Of a stretch of 64,000 nucleotides of DNA, positions 44,752 through 54,419 are shown one piece after another (positions within the stretch are counted from its first letter, which is position 1; each line of letters starts with the position of its first letter). Under the pieces are notes generated by a model. The model made no database searches. It worked only from the letters and a program-made list of their open reading frames with translations, and was not told where the DNA came from. The DNA comes from Paenibacillus sp. FSL R5-0517 (GTDB lineage: Bacteria > Bacillota > Bacilli > Paenibacillales > Paenibacillaceae): positions 1,922,001 through 1,986,000 of the forward strand of contig NZ_CP150235.1 of NCBI RefSeq assembly GCF_037974355.1, in the 5' to 3' direction. Both the position numbers and the translations under genes were made by a program.

Positions 44752-44810
44752 ATGAACCATTGATCTATGGGATAACCATTGCATAAGCTGAGCTGATTTA
44801 TCTGAATAAA

Positions 44811-44855
44811 CGCCTGAGTAACTTGGGAACTCCCTTGTTGTTCAGGCTTTTTTTC
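44811..44855 (+). terminator. terminator of thrS
   Basis: GCCTGA...TCAGGC arms with inner GGGA/TCCC pairs, followed by TTTTTTT. Confidence 0.85.
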
Positions 44856-44928
44856 GTCGTTTTCAATTTTGAAAAGTATAGATTAATTGCTTTTTGGAAA
44901 ACCTTTGCAGTGAGGGGGAGGTTGTACA

Positions 44929-45711
44929 ATGAAAAAGCAATTCTCAATTCAAAAGAAAACGATAAGGTGTTTACTGGTTGGTTGTGTAATGTTCGCCGGA
45001 ATAATGATCAGCCTGAATCAGGCGGATGCGTATACATTTGAAGAGGAAAGTGCAGTACTTCATGTCGAGAGTCGAAGCAGTGAGACTTCGATTGAGCGTT
45101 CGAGCAAGTCTGATCAAGAAGTTTCGGAACAGGCTGACCATCTATACAGCGATGAGGCCCAACTGACAACCATGGTATACATGGCTTTACTGTGGTCACC
45201 ACAACCGATGGTCATTCCAAAGCCGGAGCTTCCAGATAAACAAGTGGGTAATCCATCTATGCCTGTGCTTGCCCCACGTTCAGAACAGGTTCTTGGCACA
45301 CAGAAGGTGACAGCAACAGGATATACGGCAGGTGTGGAGTCTACAGGTAAAGGCCCCAAACATCCACAATACGGAATTACGTATTCCGGTGTCAAAGTAC
45401 GCCGTGATAAAGAAACCGTCTCCACGATTGCAGCTGATCCAAAGTTGTTTCCAATGGGCTCCATTCTATATATTCCGGGCTATGGATACGGGATTGTTGC
45501 AGATACCGGTTCGGCGATCAAAGGCAATAAAATTGATCTGTATTTCCCGACAACCAAGCAAGTGTATAAGGAGTGGGGCAAAAAGGATGTGGAGGTACAG
45601 GTGATCAGGCAAGGCGCTGGAAAGTGTACAGAAAAGATGCTCAGCGATTTGGCTGATGCGATCAATGTGTACAAATCTGTACCGGATTCTTGGTTGGACA
45701 AGGCCATTTAA
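44929..45711 (+). CDS. secreted 3D-domain protein (YocH/YuiC-like)
   Basis: The protein has 260 residues. A signal peptide ([22 protein letters not shown]...NQADA) is followed by a polar linker. The C-terminal 3D domain has [32 protein letters not shown] and KIDLYFP with its three conserved Asp. 3D domains have a double-psi beta-barrel lytic transglycosylase fold, so it probably acts on peptidoglycan. GAGGGGGAGG precedes the ATG. Confidence 0.87.
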   Translation: MKKQFSIQKKTIRCLLVGCVMFAGIMISLNQADAYTFEEESAVLHVESRSSETSIERSSKSDQEVSEQADHLYSDEAQLTTMVYMALLWSPQPMVIPKPELPDKQVGNPSMPVLAPRSEQVLGTQKVTATGYTAGVESTGKGPKHPQYGITYSGVKVRRDKETVSTIAADPKLFPMGSILYIPGYGYGIVADTGSAIKGNKIDLYFPTTKQVYKEWGKKDVEVQVIRQGAGKCTEKMLSDLADAINVYKSVPDSWLDKAI

Positions 45712-45726
45712 TTTCACATGTGAACA

Positions 45727-45757
45727 TGAATAACAGAAGTGCTCTCTCCACATAATA
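45727..45757 (+). promoter_or_regulatory. SigmaG promoter of the gamma SASP
   Basis: TGAATA (45727-45732), 18-bp spacer, CATAATA (45751-45757). Both boxes match the forespore SigmaG consensus (GNATR / CATNNTA). Confidence 0.75.
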
Positions 45758-45822
45758 CTGACTGGGGACGAACCCCGCGGTGCAGCAATGCATCGTAAAT
45801 ATGAAGAGAGAGGTGATTCGTT

Positions 45823-46038
45823 GTGGCTAAAAAATCACAAGGGTATCAAACGCCGAACGAGAAGTACAATGCAGAGTTTGGAGAAGAGAATGCAGCATCT
45901 AAAGTGAAGCAATCCGCTCAAAACAAAGTTCAAGATAATTTCCAAACACCTGATGAAAAATTCAATGCCGAGTTCGGTGTAGAAAACACAGGCCAAACTG
46001 GCCAAGGTCAAGGCAAAGCATCCAAATACAAAAAATAA
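45823..46038 (+). CDS. gamma-type small acid-soluble spore protein
   Basis: The protein has 71 residues with two copies of a repeat (TPNEKYNAEFGEEN and TPDEKFNAEFGVEN) joined by a Gln/Lys-rich link, the pattern of SspE-like gamma SASPs. These serve as amino acid stores degraded at germination. GTG start 45823 follows GAGAGAGGTGATT. The SigmaG promoter upstream supports forespore expression. Confidence 0.85.
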   Translation: MAKKSQGYQTPNEKYNAEFGEENAASKVKQSAQNKVQDNFQTPDEKFNAEFGVENTGQTGQGQGKASKYKK

Positions 46039-46069
46039 ATGAAGATTCATTAACCCAATGATGATTCAG

Positions 46070-46100
46070 CACCCTGGAGCAGCAGCTCCAGGGTGTTTTA
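46070..46100 (+). terminator. terminator of the SASP gene
   Basis: CACCCTGGAGC-AGCA-GCTCCAGGGTG, a perfect 11-bp stem, followed by TTTTAC. Confidence 0.9.
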
Positions 46101-46235
46101 CATATGCGAAGTTTTTACAAAAATATCCTCACATCTCAGTCTTGAGACCGAGATGACTTCCACCTGCCGCCGCTGTTCTCATTGCCTTGTCTGAGTTACA
46201 CTGGATACATAATAAAGACGAAGGAGACATGAGCG

Positions 46236-47264
46236 ATGAAACGATCTACGCGTGACCGCTGGTGGGTTGGCATACCTCTTATTGCTATAGGTGCAATGAT
46301 CTTGTTCAGACAATTGGGATATGACATTGATGTAGGATATATTTTCAGAACATATTGGCCGTTATTTTTAATCTGGTGGGGGGCCAAGGGAATCTCCGAG
46401 ATTCGTCGCAACGGGGGTTATGCTTTTATTGGACCGGTCATCGTACTGGGGATTGGTGGTTACTTTCTTGCCCGTAACCTGGGATGGATTGATTACTCCA
46501 TGGGGGAGTTCATCCGTTACCTGATCCCGGTTATGCTAATTGGCGGAGGATTATTCGTACTGATTGGGCCACGACGTCGCGACCGGAAACATCATGATAA
46601 AATGCAGCCACCTCCAGCACCTGAGCAACCTTATAAACCGTTGTCTCCTGAGGATCTGGAAATGCCATCTTCGTTTGACGAACAGTTCGAGAAAACTTTT
46701 GGCAAACCTAAGCAGGAACAGAAGAACGCCTCATATGGCCCTCATTTCACAGGATCAACAGATTCATCATCACAAGAGCATCAATATAAGAAGAAATATC
46801 AATCGCATAACTCAAGTGATACTGGATATGAAAAACATTATGATGATGACTACGGGAATGGTTATGGGGATTATGGCAGTGGCAATACCATCAATAAATC
46901 AGCGTTCATTGGGGATTTGTATATGGGACAGGAAGTGTTCTCGTTGAAACCGATGAATATCTCGGCCTTTATCGGAGATACCGTTATTGATTTGACCAAA
47001 GCACAGATTCCATACGGTGAGACGAAGATTGTCATTTCTTCATTTATCGGTGATGTAAAAGTATTTGTACCAGAAGATATGGACATGGGTGTGACGGTGA
47101 CGACGAATTCATTCATTGGAGACATGTCATTGTTGAATCAGAAACGCGGCGGATTCCTGAGTAGTGCGCAGGCTGAAACTGCCCATTATCGTGAGGCAAG
47201 CAAAAAGGTGCGCATTATTGTAAGTGTGTTTATCGGAGACGTCAAAGTTAATAAGGTGGGTTAA
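46236..47264 (+). CDS. liaF: LiaF-like membrane regulator
   Basis: The protein has 342 residues. Three to four N-terminal helices (VGIPLIAIGAMILF, YWPLFLIWWGAKG, AFIGPVIVLGIGGYFLA and LIPVMLIGGGLFVLIG) precede a hydrophilic linker rich in His/Tyr/Ser. The C-terminal toast-rack domain carries five near-repeats of xFIGD (SAFIGD, SAFIGD, SSFIGD, NSFIGD, SVFIGD). LiaF inhibits the LiaS kinase until cell-envelope stress. It is followed three bases later by liaS. No liaIH is next to it. Confidence 0.9.
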   Translation: MKRSTRDRWWVGIPLIAIGAMILFRQLGYDIDVGYIFRTYWPLFLIWWGAKGISEIRRNGGYAFIGPVIVLGIGGYFLARNLGWIDYSMGEFIRYLIPVMLIGGGLFVLIGPRRRDRKHHDKMQPPPAPEQPYKPLSPEDLEMPSSFDEQFEKTFGKPKQEQKNASYGPHFTGSTDSSSQEHQYKKKYQSHNSSDTGYEKHYDDDYGNGYGDYGSGNTINKSAFIGDLYMGQEVFSLKPMNISAFIGDTVIDLTKAQIPYGETKIVISSFIGDVKVFVPEDMDMGVTVTTNSFIGDMSLLNQKRGGFLSSAQAETAHYREASKKVRIIVSVFIGDVKVNKVG

Positions 47265-47267
47265 TGC

Positions 47268-48293
47268 ATGATTCGAACAATTCTCAAGGCCAATAAGTGG
47301 GAACTGATGATGTATTTTGCGTTAACGGGTCTGATTACGCTGGGTGGATTCTATCTATTATATGGAGAGGTGTTGATGGGGGCTGGCCGTCAAAGGGCAT
47401 GGACCTATGTTGCCGTTATTGTGCTAGCCACCGTTATCACCGGATATATCGCCGCATTACGACTTCAGCGCAAGATCGACCTGCTCGATCTTAACATGTT
47501 GAAAGTGTCCAAGGGTAATCTGGCGGTACGCATGCCTGAAGCGGATGACGCTTCGTTCGGTCGTGTCTACCAGGAGTTCAATGTCATGATGGATTCGATT
47601 GAGAAAAAGATGAGACTGCTTCAGCGTCTCGGTGAGCAGGAAGTGATTGAGAAGGAGCAGGCCTCGGAGCGCGCTGTGCTTGAAGAGCGCAAACGAATGG
47701 CAAGGGATCTCCATGACACGGTTAGCCAGCAGCTGTTTGCCATGCATATGTCGGCTTCATCCTTACCACGTCTGCTGGAGATGAATCCGGAGCATGGCGG
47801 TAAAGTGCTGGACCAGTTAATTCAGATGTCACATATTGCGCAGCGACAGATGCGAGGACTCATTGCCCAACTTCGACCGGTGGAGCTGGAAGGGCGTGAT
47901 CTCAGCGCGGCACTGGATAGCTGGTTTCCTGATTATTGCCGGCAGAATGGTCTTAAAGGTGTGAAAGAGCTGGAACTGGATGGCGGAATCTCGGATGCCA
48001 TTGAGCACCAGCTGTTTCTTGTTATTCAGGAGGCGGTTGCCAATGTTGTGAAACATGCAGAGGCAGGGGTGGTCAGTCTGTCCATACGGGAGAGTGAACA
48101 TCAGATCAGCATGAGCATCAGCGATGATGGTCAGGGATTTTTGCATCAAGCCGAGCGTCCAGGTTCATATGGGTTATCTACCATGCGTGAACGGGCCGAG
48201 AAGCTTGGGGGGCAAGTCCAGATTATATCGAAGCCGGGAGCGGGAACGACGGTACGGGTATTGATCCCGAAATTTCCGAATGTTTCTGAATGA
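47268..48293 (+). CDS. liaS: sensor histidine kinase LiaS
   Basis: The protein has 341 residues with two N-terminal transmembrane helices and almost no extracellular loop, an intramembrane-sensing kinase. A HAMP segment is followed by the HisKA_3 site His149 in ARDLHDTVSQQL, then the HATPase domain (VIQEAVANVVKHA, SDDGQGF, GSYGLSTMRERA). With LiaF and LiaR it senses envelope stress from bacitracin-like agents. Confidence 0.93.
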   Translation: MIRTILKANKWELMMYFALTGLITLGGFYLLYGEVLMGAGRQRAWTYVAVIVLATVITGYIAALRLQRKIDLLDLNMLKVSKGNLAVRMPEADDASFGRVYQEFNVMMDSIEKKMRLLQRLGEQEVIEKEQASERAVLEERKRMARDLHDTVSQQLFAMHMSASSLPRLLEMNPEHGGKVLDQLIQMSHIAQRQMRGLIAQLRPVELEGRDLSAALDSWFPDYCRQNGLKGVKELELDGGISDAIEHQLFLVIQEAVANVVKHAEAGVVSLSIRESEHQISMSISDDGQGFLHQAERPGSYGLSTMRERAEKLGGQVQIISKPGAGTTVRVLIPKFPNVSE

Positions 48294-48310
48294 ATTAAGG
48301 GGGAGACGGA

Positions 48311-48973
48311 ATGAGTGGAAAAGTAAACGTAATGATTGTGGATGACCATGACATGGTACGAATGGGCTTGAAAACGTATCTGATGCTGGAACCTACTTTT
48401 CATGTGATGGGAGAAGCAGGCCATGGGCAGGATGCGCTTGATCAGTTGCGCAAATTAAATGATAATGAAATGCCCGACTTGATCCTCATGGATCTGATGA
48501 TGCCGATCATGAATGGCGCAGAAGCAACACAAGCTATCATGACTGAATTTCCAGGGATGAAGATCGTGATGCTCACCAGTTTCCTGGAGGATGATCTTGT
48601 TGTGCAAGCGATTGAAGCGGGTGCGGTAAGTTATGTGCTCAAGACAGTCTCTGCTGAAGAATTGATCTATGCTCTTCAAGGGGCTTACAGAGGCATGCCT
48701 GTTATGACAGGTGATGTGTCGCAGGCATTGACTCGGGGAATCAGGCAACGTACAGCGAGAGAGAGTGAATCTGGCTTGACTGAACGGGAAAAGGAAGTGC
48801 TGTTGCTTATTGCAGAGGGGAAGACCAACAAAGACATTGGAGAAGAATTACATATCAGTATCAAAACCGTCAAAACACATGTGAGCAACCTGCTGATGAA
48901 ATGTGAGATGGACGATCGAACCCAATTGGCAATCTATGCGCATCGTCAGGGCTGGGTGAAAACGAAAGGATAA
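48311..48973 (+). CDS. liaR: NarL/LuxR-type response regulator LiaR
   Basis: The protein has 220 residues. The receiver domain has phospho-acceptor Asp61 (LILMDLMMP), and the C-terminal LuxR helix-turn-helix is LTEREKEVLLLIAEGKTNKDIGEELHISIKTVKTHVSNLL. GGGGGAGACGG precedes the ATG. It completes liaFSR. Confidence 0.93.
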   Translation: MSGKVNVMIVDDHDMVRMGLKTYLMLEPTFHVMGEAGHGQDALDQLRKLNDNEMPDLILMDLMMPIMNGAEATQAIMTEFPGMKIVMLTSFLEDDLVVQAIEAGAVSYVLKTVSAEELIYALQGAYRGMPVMTGDVSQALTRGIRQRTARESESGLTEREKEVLLLIAEGKTNKDIGEELHISIKTVKTHVSNLLMKCEMDDRTQLAIYAHRQGWVKTKG

Positions 48974-49085
48974 AATCCCGTTATGACGGGAAAAACAATC
49001 TATTCTTCCGTGCTTTTATCTCCTTTTTAATTGTTTTTAAGGTACGGTTAAGGTTTAAAGTACAAAATAAGGACAGTTAAAGAAT

Positions 49086-49105
49086 ATCTCTTGGGAATAA
49101 GAGAT
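49086..49105 (+). other. hairpin in the htrA 5' leader
   Basis: ATCTCTT-GGGAAT-AAGAGAT is a perfect 7-bp stem ending three bases before the GGAGGT ribosome binding site. Confidence 0.45.
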
Positions 49106-49121
49106 TGGGAGGTAGAGAGGC

Positions 49122-50789
49122 ATGGACGAACGCAATTATAGATCGAACCGTCAAGACGAGGAAAACGAAACCAAACAAACGGAGAATCGCAATTCTTCCG
49201 GAACGGACGAATCCTCCTATTATTATTCTTATGGACCTTTTCAGTCCGTGAATCAGGAAGATACAGCAAACCACATGGGAAGCAATAATCAACGTGAAGA
49301 AGGAAATGTAGAGATTACAAAACCTGATCCGGTGAGACCCGTACCTACTTACTACAATAATCAATCCTCCGAGCAAGCGACAAGATCAACAGGAGGCGGT
49401 GGAAACGGCTCAGGTAATGGTGGAGATCAAGGGAATGGCGGCAAAGGCAACTGGAACTATAATAACCGCAAGCCGCGTTCATCTGTAAGATCACTGTTGT
49501 TCTCTTTTATTGCCGGCATGCTGGTCATTACCGTTCTCATGTACACAGCCGATAGAACAAACATGTTCACACCGGAGACTGCACTTACGAACACGGAAAA
49601 TCAAAGCTCGGGACAGGAAGCGTCCACAAACACAGGCGGAGGCAACAATGTGACAGCATCGTTACTGCCAACAGGCAAAGAAGATGTCTCATCCGTAGTG
49701 ACGAGTACAAGTCCAGCTGTTGTCAAAATCGAAACACTCGCGAAACAGTCCTCGCGTACAGGAATGGGTCAGGGTGGATCGAACACAAGTGATCCGTTGT
49801 ACCAATACTTCTTCGGTAATGGGGGCGGAACGGAAGGCAATCAAGGTCAGAGCCAGCAACAACAGCAAGGCAGTAATCAATTAGTACCCCTAGGCATTGG
49901 TTCAGGATTCATTTTTGACAAAGAAGGATATATCCTGACGAATCAACACGTAGTTCAGGGTGCGGACGTAATCCAGGTAACCTTGGAGAACAACAGTAAA
50001 CCTTATGAAGCTAAACTTCTGGGAAGCAGCTTCGATCTGGATTTAGCTGTACTGAAAATTGAGAAAAACAGTGGTGACGATGCGTTCCCTGTAGCTCCAC
50101 TGGGTGACTCCAACAGCACTCAAGTCGGTGAGTGGCTTGTAGCGATCGGTAACCCTGAAGGATTCGAACACACGGTTACAGCAGGTGTGCTGAGTGCCAA
50201 AGAACGTACAATCAGCATTCCAGATGAAGAAACAGGAAAAACACGTGAGTACAGCCATTTGCTGCAAACAGATGCTTCGATTAATCCGGGTAACTCTGGT
50301 GGTCCGTTGCTGAACCTGAATGGGGAAGTTATCGGAATGAACGTTGCAGTAAGCGCAGATGCACAAGGGATTGGCTTTGCGATCCCATCGAGCGTTATCT
50401 CTGAAGCCGTTAAATATCTCAAAGAGAACAAAGAAGTTCCCAAAGAGCCAGTACCATTTATCGGTGCATCTCTGATGGCTCTCACGCCTGAAGTAGCTAA
50501 ACAAATGGGAACAGACATTACCGAAGGTTCTGTCGTAGCCAGCACGATCTTCCAATCACCGGCTTACCAAGCAGATCTTCGTGCATATGACATCATCACT
50601 GGTGCTAATGGTACGCCGTACGCCACAAGTCAGGATCTGATTGATTTTATCAAGAAACAGAAAATTGGCAGTGAAGTGACATTGAACGTGGTTCGTGACG
50701 GTAAGAAAATGGATCTGAAAATCAAAATCGGGAATAAAAATGATTTTGATACTTCACAAACAACAGATACCCAACAGCAACAACCATAA
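49122..50789 (+). CDS. htrA: HtrA/DegP-type serine protease with PDZ domain
   Basis: The protein has 555 residues. A disordered N-terminal ~120 residues, rich in Asn/Gly/Ser, precede one transmembrane helix (RSLLFSFIAGMLVITVLMYTA). The trypsin-like domain has His276 (TNQHVV), Asp307 (DLDLAVLKI) and Ser392 (NPGNSGGPLL). A PDZ domain and a Gln-rich tail follow. It degrades misfolded proteins outside the membrane. An OmpR-type response regulator and a kinase are next, as for htrB-cssRS in B. subtilis. Confidence 0.93.
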   Translation: MDERNYRSNRQDEENETKQTENRNSSGTDESSYYYSYGPFQSVNQEDTANHMGSNNQREEGNVEITKPDPVRPVPTYYNNQSSEQATRSTGGGGNGSGNGGDQGNGGKGNWNYNNRKPRSSVRSLLFSFIAGMLVITVLMYTADRTNMFTPETALTNTENQSSGQEASTNTGGGNNVTASLLPTGKEDVSSVVTSTSPAVVKIETLAKQSSRTGMGQGGSNTSDPLYQYFFGNGGGTEGNQGQSQQQQQGSNQLVPLGIGSGFIFDKEGYILTNQHVVQGADVIQVTLENNSKPYEAKLLGSSFDLDLAVLKIEKNSGDDAFPVAPLGDSNSTQVGEWLVAIGNPEGFEHTVTAGVLSAKERTISIPDEETGKTREYSHLLQTDASINPGNSGGPLLNLNGEVIGMNVAVSADAQGIGFAIPSSVISEAVKYLKENKEVPKEPVPFIGASLMALTPEVAKQMGTDITEGSVVASTIFQSPAYQADLRAYDIITGANGTPYATSQDLIDFIKKQKIGSEVTLNVVRDGKKMDLKIKIGNKNDFDTSQTTDTQQQQP

Positions 50790-50810
50790 ATATCGGGTAA
50801 GGATCGAAAG

Positions 50811-50845
50811 AGCGGAAGGGTTTGAAGGCCCTTCCGCTTTTTTTG
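50811..50845 (+). terminator. terminator of htrA
   Basis: AGCGGAAGGG-TTTGAAGG-CCCTTCCGCT followed by TTTTTTT. Confidence 0.9.
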
Positions 50846-50963
50846 CCCTGATAAAGCAGGGTTACAAAGGACCAGTGAAGAATTTGAGACGCCTACTTGA
50901 AGATGCAGATTGTGCTTCTGCCTGTTACAATGGGATAAAACGTTAGGATAAAGGAGAAAGACC

Positions 50964-51653
50964 ATGCGCTCAACTATTTTGATTGTGGATGATGACGAAA
51001 AAATTGTATCCATGCTCCGCCGGGGCTTGGCTTTTGAAGGATATGAGGTACAGACTGCTTCCAACGGAGCCGAAGGCCTTAGTAAACTGATGGACAAGGA
51101 GCCGGACATTGTTGTGCTGGATGTGATGATGCCGCAGATTGACGGATTTGAGGTATGTCGCAGATTGAGAGAAGCAGGCAGCAAAGTGCCTGTGCTAATG
51201 CTGACTGCCAAGGACGAGGTACAGAGCAGGGTGACCGGACTGGACACGGGAGCCGATGACTACCTTGTAAAACCTTTTGCGTTGGAAGAATTATTGGCGC
51301 GTGTCCGGGCATTGCTGCGCCGCAAGTCAGATAGCGCAAGTACGCCGGACAACCGCTTAATGTATGAAGATATCATTTTGGACAATGACTCACGTGAAGT
51401 ACTCCGAGATGGGCAACGTCTGGAACTGACTGCCAAGGAATTCGAGCTGCTCAATCTGTTTATGCAAAATCCAAGACGGGTACTGTCCCGTGATCTGATT
51501 ATGGATAAAATCTGGGGTTATGATTACAGCGGTGAGTCTAACGTGCTTGAAGTATACATCGCCATGCTCCGACAGAAGACCGAAGAATACGGTGGCAAAC
51601 GTCTAATCCAGACCATCCGGGGAGCCGGTTATATTCTGAGAGGTGACTCCTGA
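50964..51653 (+). CDS. OmpR/PhoB-type response regulator (CssR-like context)
   Basis: The protein has 229 residues with Asp53 (VVLDVMMPQIDGFE) in the receiver and a winged-helix effector (LELTAKEFELLNLFMQNPRRVLSRDLIM...LRQKTEEYGGKRLIQTIRGAGYIL). AAAGGAG precedes the ATG. It is followed at once by its kinase and preceded by htrA, so secretion-stress control is a reasonable inference, not shown. Confidence 0.9.
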   Translation: MRSTILIVDDDEKIVSMLRRGLAFEGYEVQTASNGAEGLSKLMDKEPDIVVLDVMMPQIDGFEVCRRLREAGSKVPVLMLTAKDEVQSRVTGLDTGADDYLVKPFALEELLARVRALLRRKSDSASTPDNRLMYEDIILDNDSREVLRDGQRLELTAKEFELLNLFMQNPRRVLSRDLIMDKIWGYDYSGESNVLEVYIAMLRQKTEEYGGKRLIQTIRGAGYILRGDS

Positions 51654-51654
51654 T

Positions 51655-53115
51655 ATGTCCATCCGGTTAAGACTAACCGCATGGTATTCTGGCATTTTGG
51701 CGGCTGTGCTTATTTTTTGGGGCGTTGTAATCTATGCCTTTGTTTATTTTAACTCCTACCAGGAAGTCGAACAGCAATTGAAGGTGAAGAGTGCCCGGAT
51801 TACGGAGCAGATTGGTGTTAACCCTCTTTCGCAGTCGTTGGATCTGGACCCATTTACAGAGAGCCAGCTTCAGGAGGCTCAAATATATATTCAACTCTGG
51901 GATTATCAGAGTCGTTCGGGCATAATTTCCGGCAATATGAAGAAATTACAGATTCAGTTTCCGGTATTGAAATCCAATGAAATTCTTGAAAAGCGTGGCA
52001 TATCGAAGATCTATGTGGATGGCACACCGTTTCTGGTGAATCAGCTCCCCCTTTCTCTTCAAGGTACCAATGAAGTACGTGGAATTCTTCAGGTAGGAGC
52101 CAATGTAAGTTCACAGGAGCGCCTGCTGGAAGCGTTGCTTAATATTTTGGTTTTTGGCTGGCTGGTAGCGATGGCCCTCGCTATTACCTCAGGTCTTGTT
52201 CTGGCCCGCAAGTCGATGCGTCCGCTCGTGAATGTCATTGATGCCGCAAATCAGATTCAATCAGGAGATGACCTAAGTGTACGTATTCAATATGCGGGGC
52301 CTAAGGATGAGATCGGGCGTCTGATCGAAACGGTTAATAATATGCTTGAGCGTACAGAATTGTCATTCCGCGGTTTGGAGGAGACGAATGCTGCCCAGCG
52401 CCGCTTTGTATCCGATGCATCGCATGAACTGCGTACACCGCTGACTACCATTCGGGGGAACGTGGACTTCCTGAAGAAGCTGTGGGATCAAGAGGCAACA
52501 GACCGACCGAATCTGGATGAAGAAACGGTCAGACAGATGTCCGTCGAGGCGTTGGAAGACATGGCCGATGAAGGAAAACGCATGAGCAGGCTGATCAGTG
52601 ACATGTTGTCATTGGCGAGAGCGGATACAGGGCAAAAAATTGAACTGAATCCGATCCCGCTGCAGATATTGGTACAGGAAGTCGCGCGAAGATCGCAATT
52701 CCTGGATCACCATGCGGAGTGGCGTACAGGTGATCTGTCAATTCTCAATGGTATCTATGTGAATGGTAGCAAGGACTATCTGCAACAGATGCTGTTTATT
52801 TTCATCGAAAATGCGTTTAAATACACACCTGACGGCTCTGTAACGCTGGATGCCGTATTATACAAAGGTCAGGTGGGACTACGCATCAGCGACACCGGTA
52901 TTGGCATGGATCGGGATGAAGTGCCGTTTATCTTTGATCGCTTCTATCGAGCGGATGAATCCCGTGGGGCTACCCCCGGCATAGGTCTGGGACTTTCGAT
53001 TGCGAAGTGGATTATTGAGGAACACCAAGGATCGGTCGAGGTTGTAACCAGACGTGGAGAAGGAACAACCTTTATTATCTGGTTGCCGGTGGTCTTTGCT
53101 CCGCCTATCGAATAA
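51655..53115 (+). CDS. sensor histidine kinase (HAMP, HisKA, HATPase)
   Basis: The protein has 486 residues. Two transmembrane helices (about 8-32 and 160-182) flank an extracellular domain of about 125 residues. A HAMP domain follows, then His257 in [17 protein letters not shown] and the ATPase boxes ([35 protein letters not shown]). GAGGTGA at 51640-51646, inside the regulator's last codons, is eight bases before the ATG, so translation is coupled. Confidence 0.92.
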   Translation: MSIRLRLTAWYSGILAAVLIFWGVVIYAFVYFNSYQEVEQQLKVKSARITEQIGVNPLSQSLDLDPFTESQLQEAQIYIQLWDYQSRSGIISGNMKKLQIQFPVLKSNEILEKRGISKIYVDGTPFLVNQLPLSLQGTNEVRGILQVGANVSSQERLLEALLNILVFGWLVAMALAITSGLVLARKSMRPLVNVIDAANQIQSGDDLSVRIQYAGPKDEIGRLIETVNNMLERTELSFRGLEETNAAQRRFVSDASHELRTPLTTIRGNVDFLKKLWDQEATDRPNLDEETVRQMSVEALEDMADEGKRMSRLISDMLSLARADTGQKIELNPIPLQILVQEVARRSQFLDHHAEWRTGDLSILNGIYVNGSKDYLQQMLFIFIENAFKYTPDGSVTLDAVLYKGQVGLRISDTGIGMDRDEVPFIFDRFYRADESRGATPGIGLGLSIAKWIIEEHQGSVEVVTRRGEGTTFIIWLPVVFAPPIE

Positions 53116-53124
53116 AGGTATAAT
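53096..53124 (+). promoter_or_regulatory. possible ispH promoter overlapping the kinase stop
   Basis: TTGCTC (53096-53101), 17-bp spacer, TATAAT (53119-53124). The -10 is perfect and the -35 is weak. Confidence 0.5.
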
Positions 53125-53182
53125 AGACAGGACTGCAATTACATCGGCAATGTTGTCGAGAAAGAAAGCGGGTGGCAACCAA

Positions 53183-54136
53183 GTGGAAGTACTACGAATT
53201 TCGCCGCGTGGATATTGTTACGGCGTTGTGGATGCGATGGTGCTCGCGCGTCAAGCGGCACGCAATCTGGATTTACCACGACCTATTTATATATTGGGTA
53301 TGATTGTGCATAACCAACATGTGACGGATTCCTTTGAAGATGAAGGTATTATTACATTGGATGGTCCGAACCGAATGGATATTTTGAGCCAAGTGGAGAG
53401 TGGCACGATTATTTTTACAGCTCATGGTGTATCTCCAGAAGTGCGTAAGCTGGCAAGGGATAAAGGACTGACAACAGTGGATGCAACATGCCCTGATGTC
53501 ACCAAGACACATGATCTCATTCGGGAGAAGACGGCAGAGGGTTATCAGATCATCTATATCGGCAAAAAGAATCACCCTGAACCAGAAGGTGCCGTAGGCG
53601 TTGCACCAGATCTCGTTCATCTGATCGAGAAGGAAGAAGAGATCGAAGCACTGAACATACCTCCAGGCAAAATCCTTATTACGAATCAGACCACGATGAG
53701 CCAGTGGGATATCAAACACATCATGAGCCGGCTGTTGGAGAAGTTCCCTGGCGCTGAGATTCATAATGAGATTTGTCTCGCAACTCAGGTGCGTCAGGAA
53801 GCTGTTGCTGAACAGGCAGGTCAAGCAGACCTGGTTATTGTAGTGGGTGATCCTCGCAGCAATAACTCCAACCGTCTGGCACAAGTGTCGGAGGAAATCG
53901 CGGGGGTTACGGCCTACCGTGTATCGGATGTCTCCGAGATTCAGCAAGAATGGCTGAAAGGTGTCAATAAGGTGGCGGTTACTTCGGGTGCATCAACACC
54001 TACACCGATTACGAAGGAAGTCATCCTTTACTTGGAGCAGTATGAGCATGACAAGCCGGAGACGTGGGAGATTAAGCGTACCGTGAACATGAGCAAATTG
54101 CTGCCCCCAGTTAGAGAAAAAACACGTACACCGTAG
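53183..54136 (+). CDS. ispH: 4-hydroxy-3-methylbut-2-enyl diphosphate reductase
   Basis: The protein has 317 residues and performs the last step of the MEP isoprenoid pathway. The iron-sulfur cluster cysteines are Cys12 (RGYCYG), Cys103 (VDATCPDV) and Cys198 ([12 protein letters not shown]). The start [14 protein letters not shown] lines up with the usual IspH N-terminus, so the GTG at 53183 is chosen; an ATG at 53150 has no ribosome binding site. Confidence 0.93.
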   Translation: MEVLRISPRGYCYGVVDAMVLARQAARNLDLPRPIYILGMIVHNQHVTDSFEDEGIITLDGPNRMDILSQVESGTIIFTAHGVSPEVRKLARDKGLTTVDATCPDVTKTHDLIREKTAEGYQIIYIGKKNHPEPEGAVGVAPDLVHLIEKEEEIEALNIPPGKILITNQTTMSQWDIKHIMSRLLEKFPGAEIHNEICLATQVRQEAVAEQAGQADLVIVVGDPRSNNSNRLAQVSEEIAGVTAYRVSDVSEIQQEWLKGVNKVAVTSGASTPTPITKEVILYLEQYEHDKPETWEIKRTVNMSKLLPPVREKTRTP

Positions 54137-54192
54137 TGTGAAGGCAGTGTAACTCTACGTGTATGTGAATTGCAAATGAAATGTGAATGAGA

Positions 54193-54245
54193 AGAATCCT
54201 GTTATGCAGAACCGAATTTGGTGCCTGTGGAGCAGGGTTCTTTTT
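54193..54245 (+). terminator. terminator of ispH
   Basis: AGAATCCTG...CAGGGTTCT (one G-U) followed by TTTTAAT. Confidence 0.75.
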
Positions 54246-54269
54246 AATATAGGATAAAGAAGGTGTACC

Positions 54270-54298
54270 TTGACGCAACAGGAGATCTATGGTATATT
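54270..54298 (+). promoter_or_regulatory. promoter of the DAHP synthase gene
   Basis: TTGACG (54270-54275), exactly 17 bp, TATATT (54293-54298). It gives a ~115-nt leader containing a CTTAAA-A-GC...GC-G-TTTAAG hairpin near 54314-54339. Confidence 0.75.
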
Positions 54299-54419
54299 CA
54301 CTTTAACGGATAAAAGCTTAAAAGCGAACAAGCGTTTAAGCGCGACAGAGTTTATATATTTAATCAGACGCACGTTAGAAACTTATTGTGCTCTCATACA
54401 AGGAAGGATGGGAATTAAT

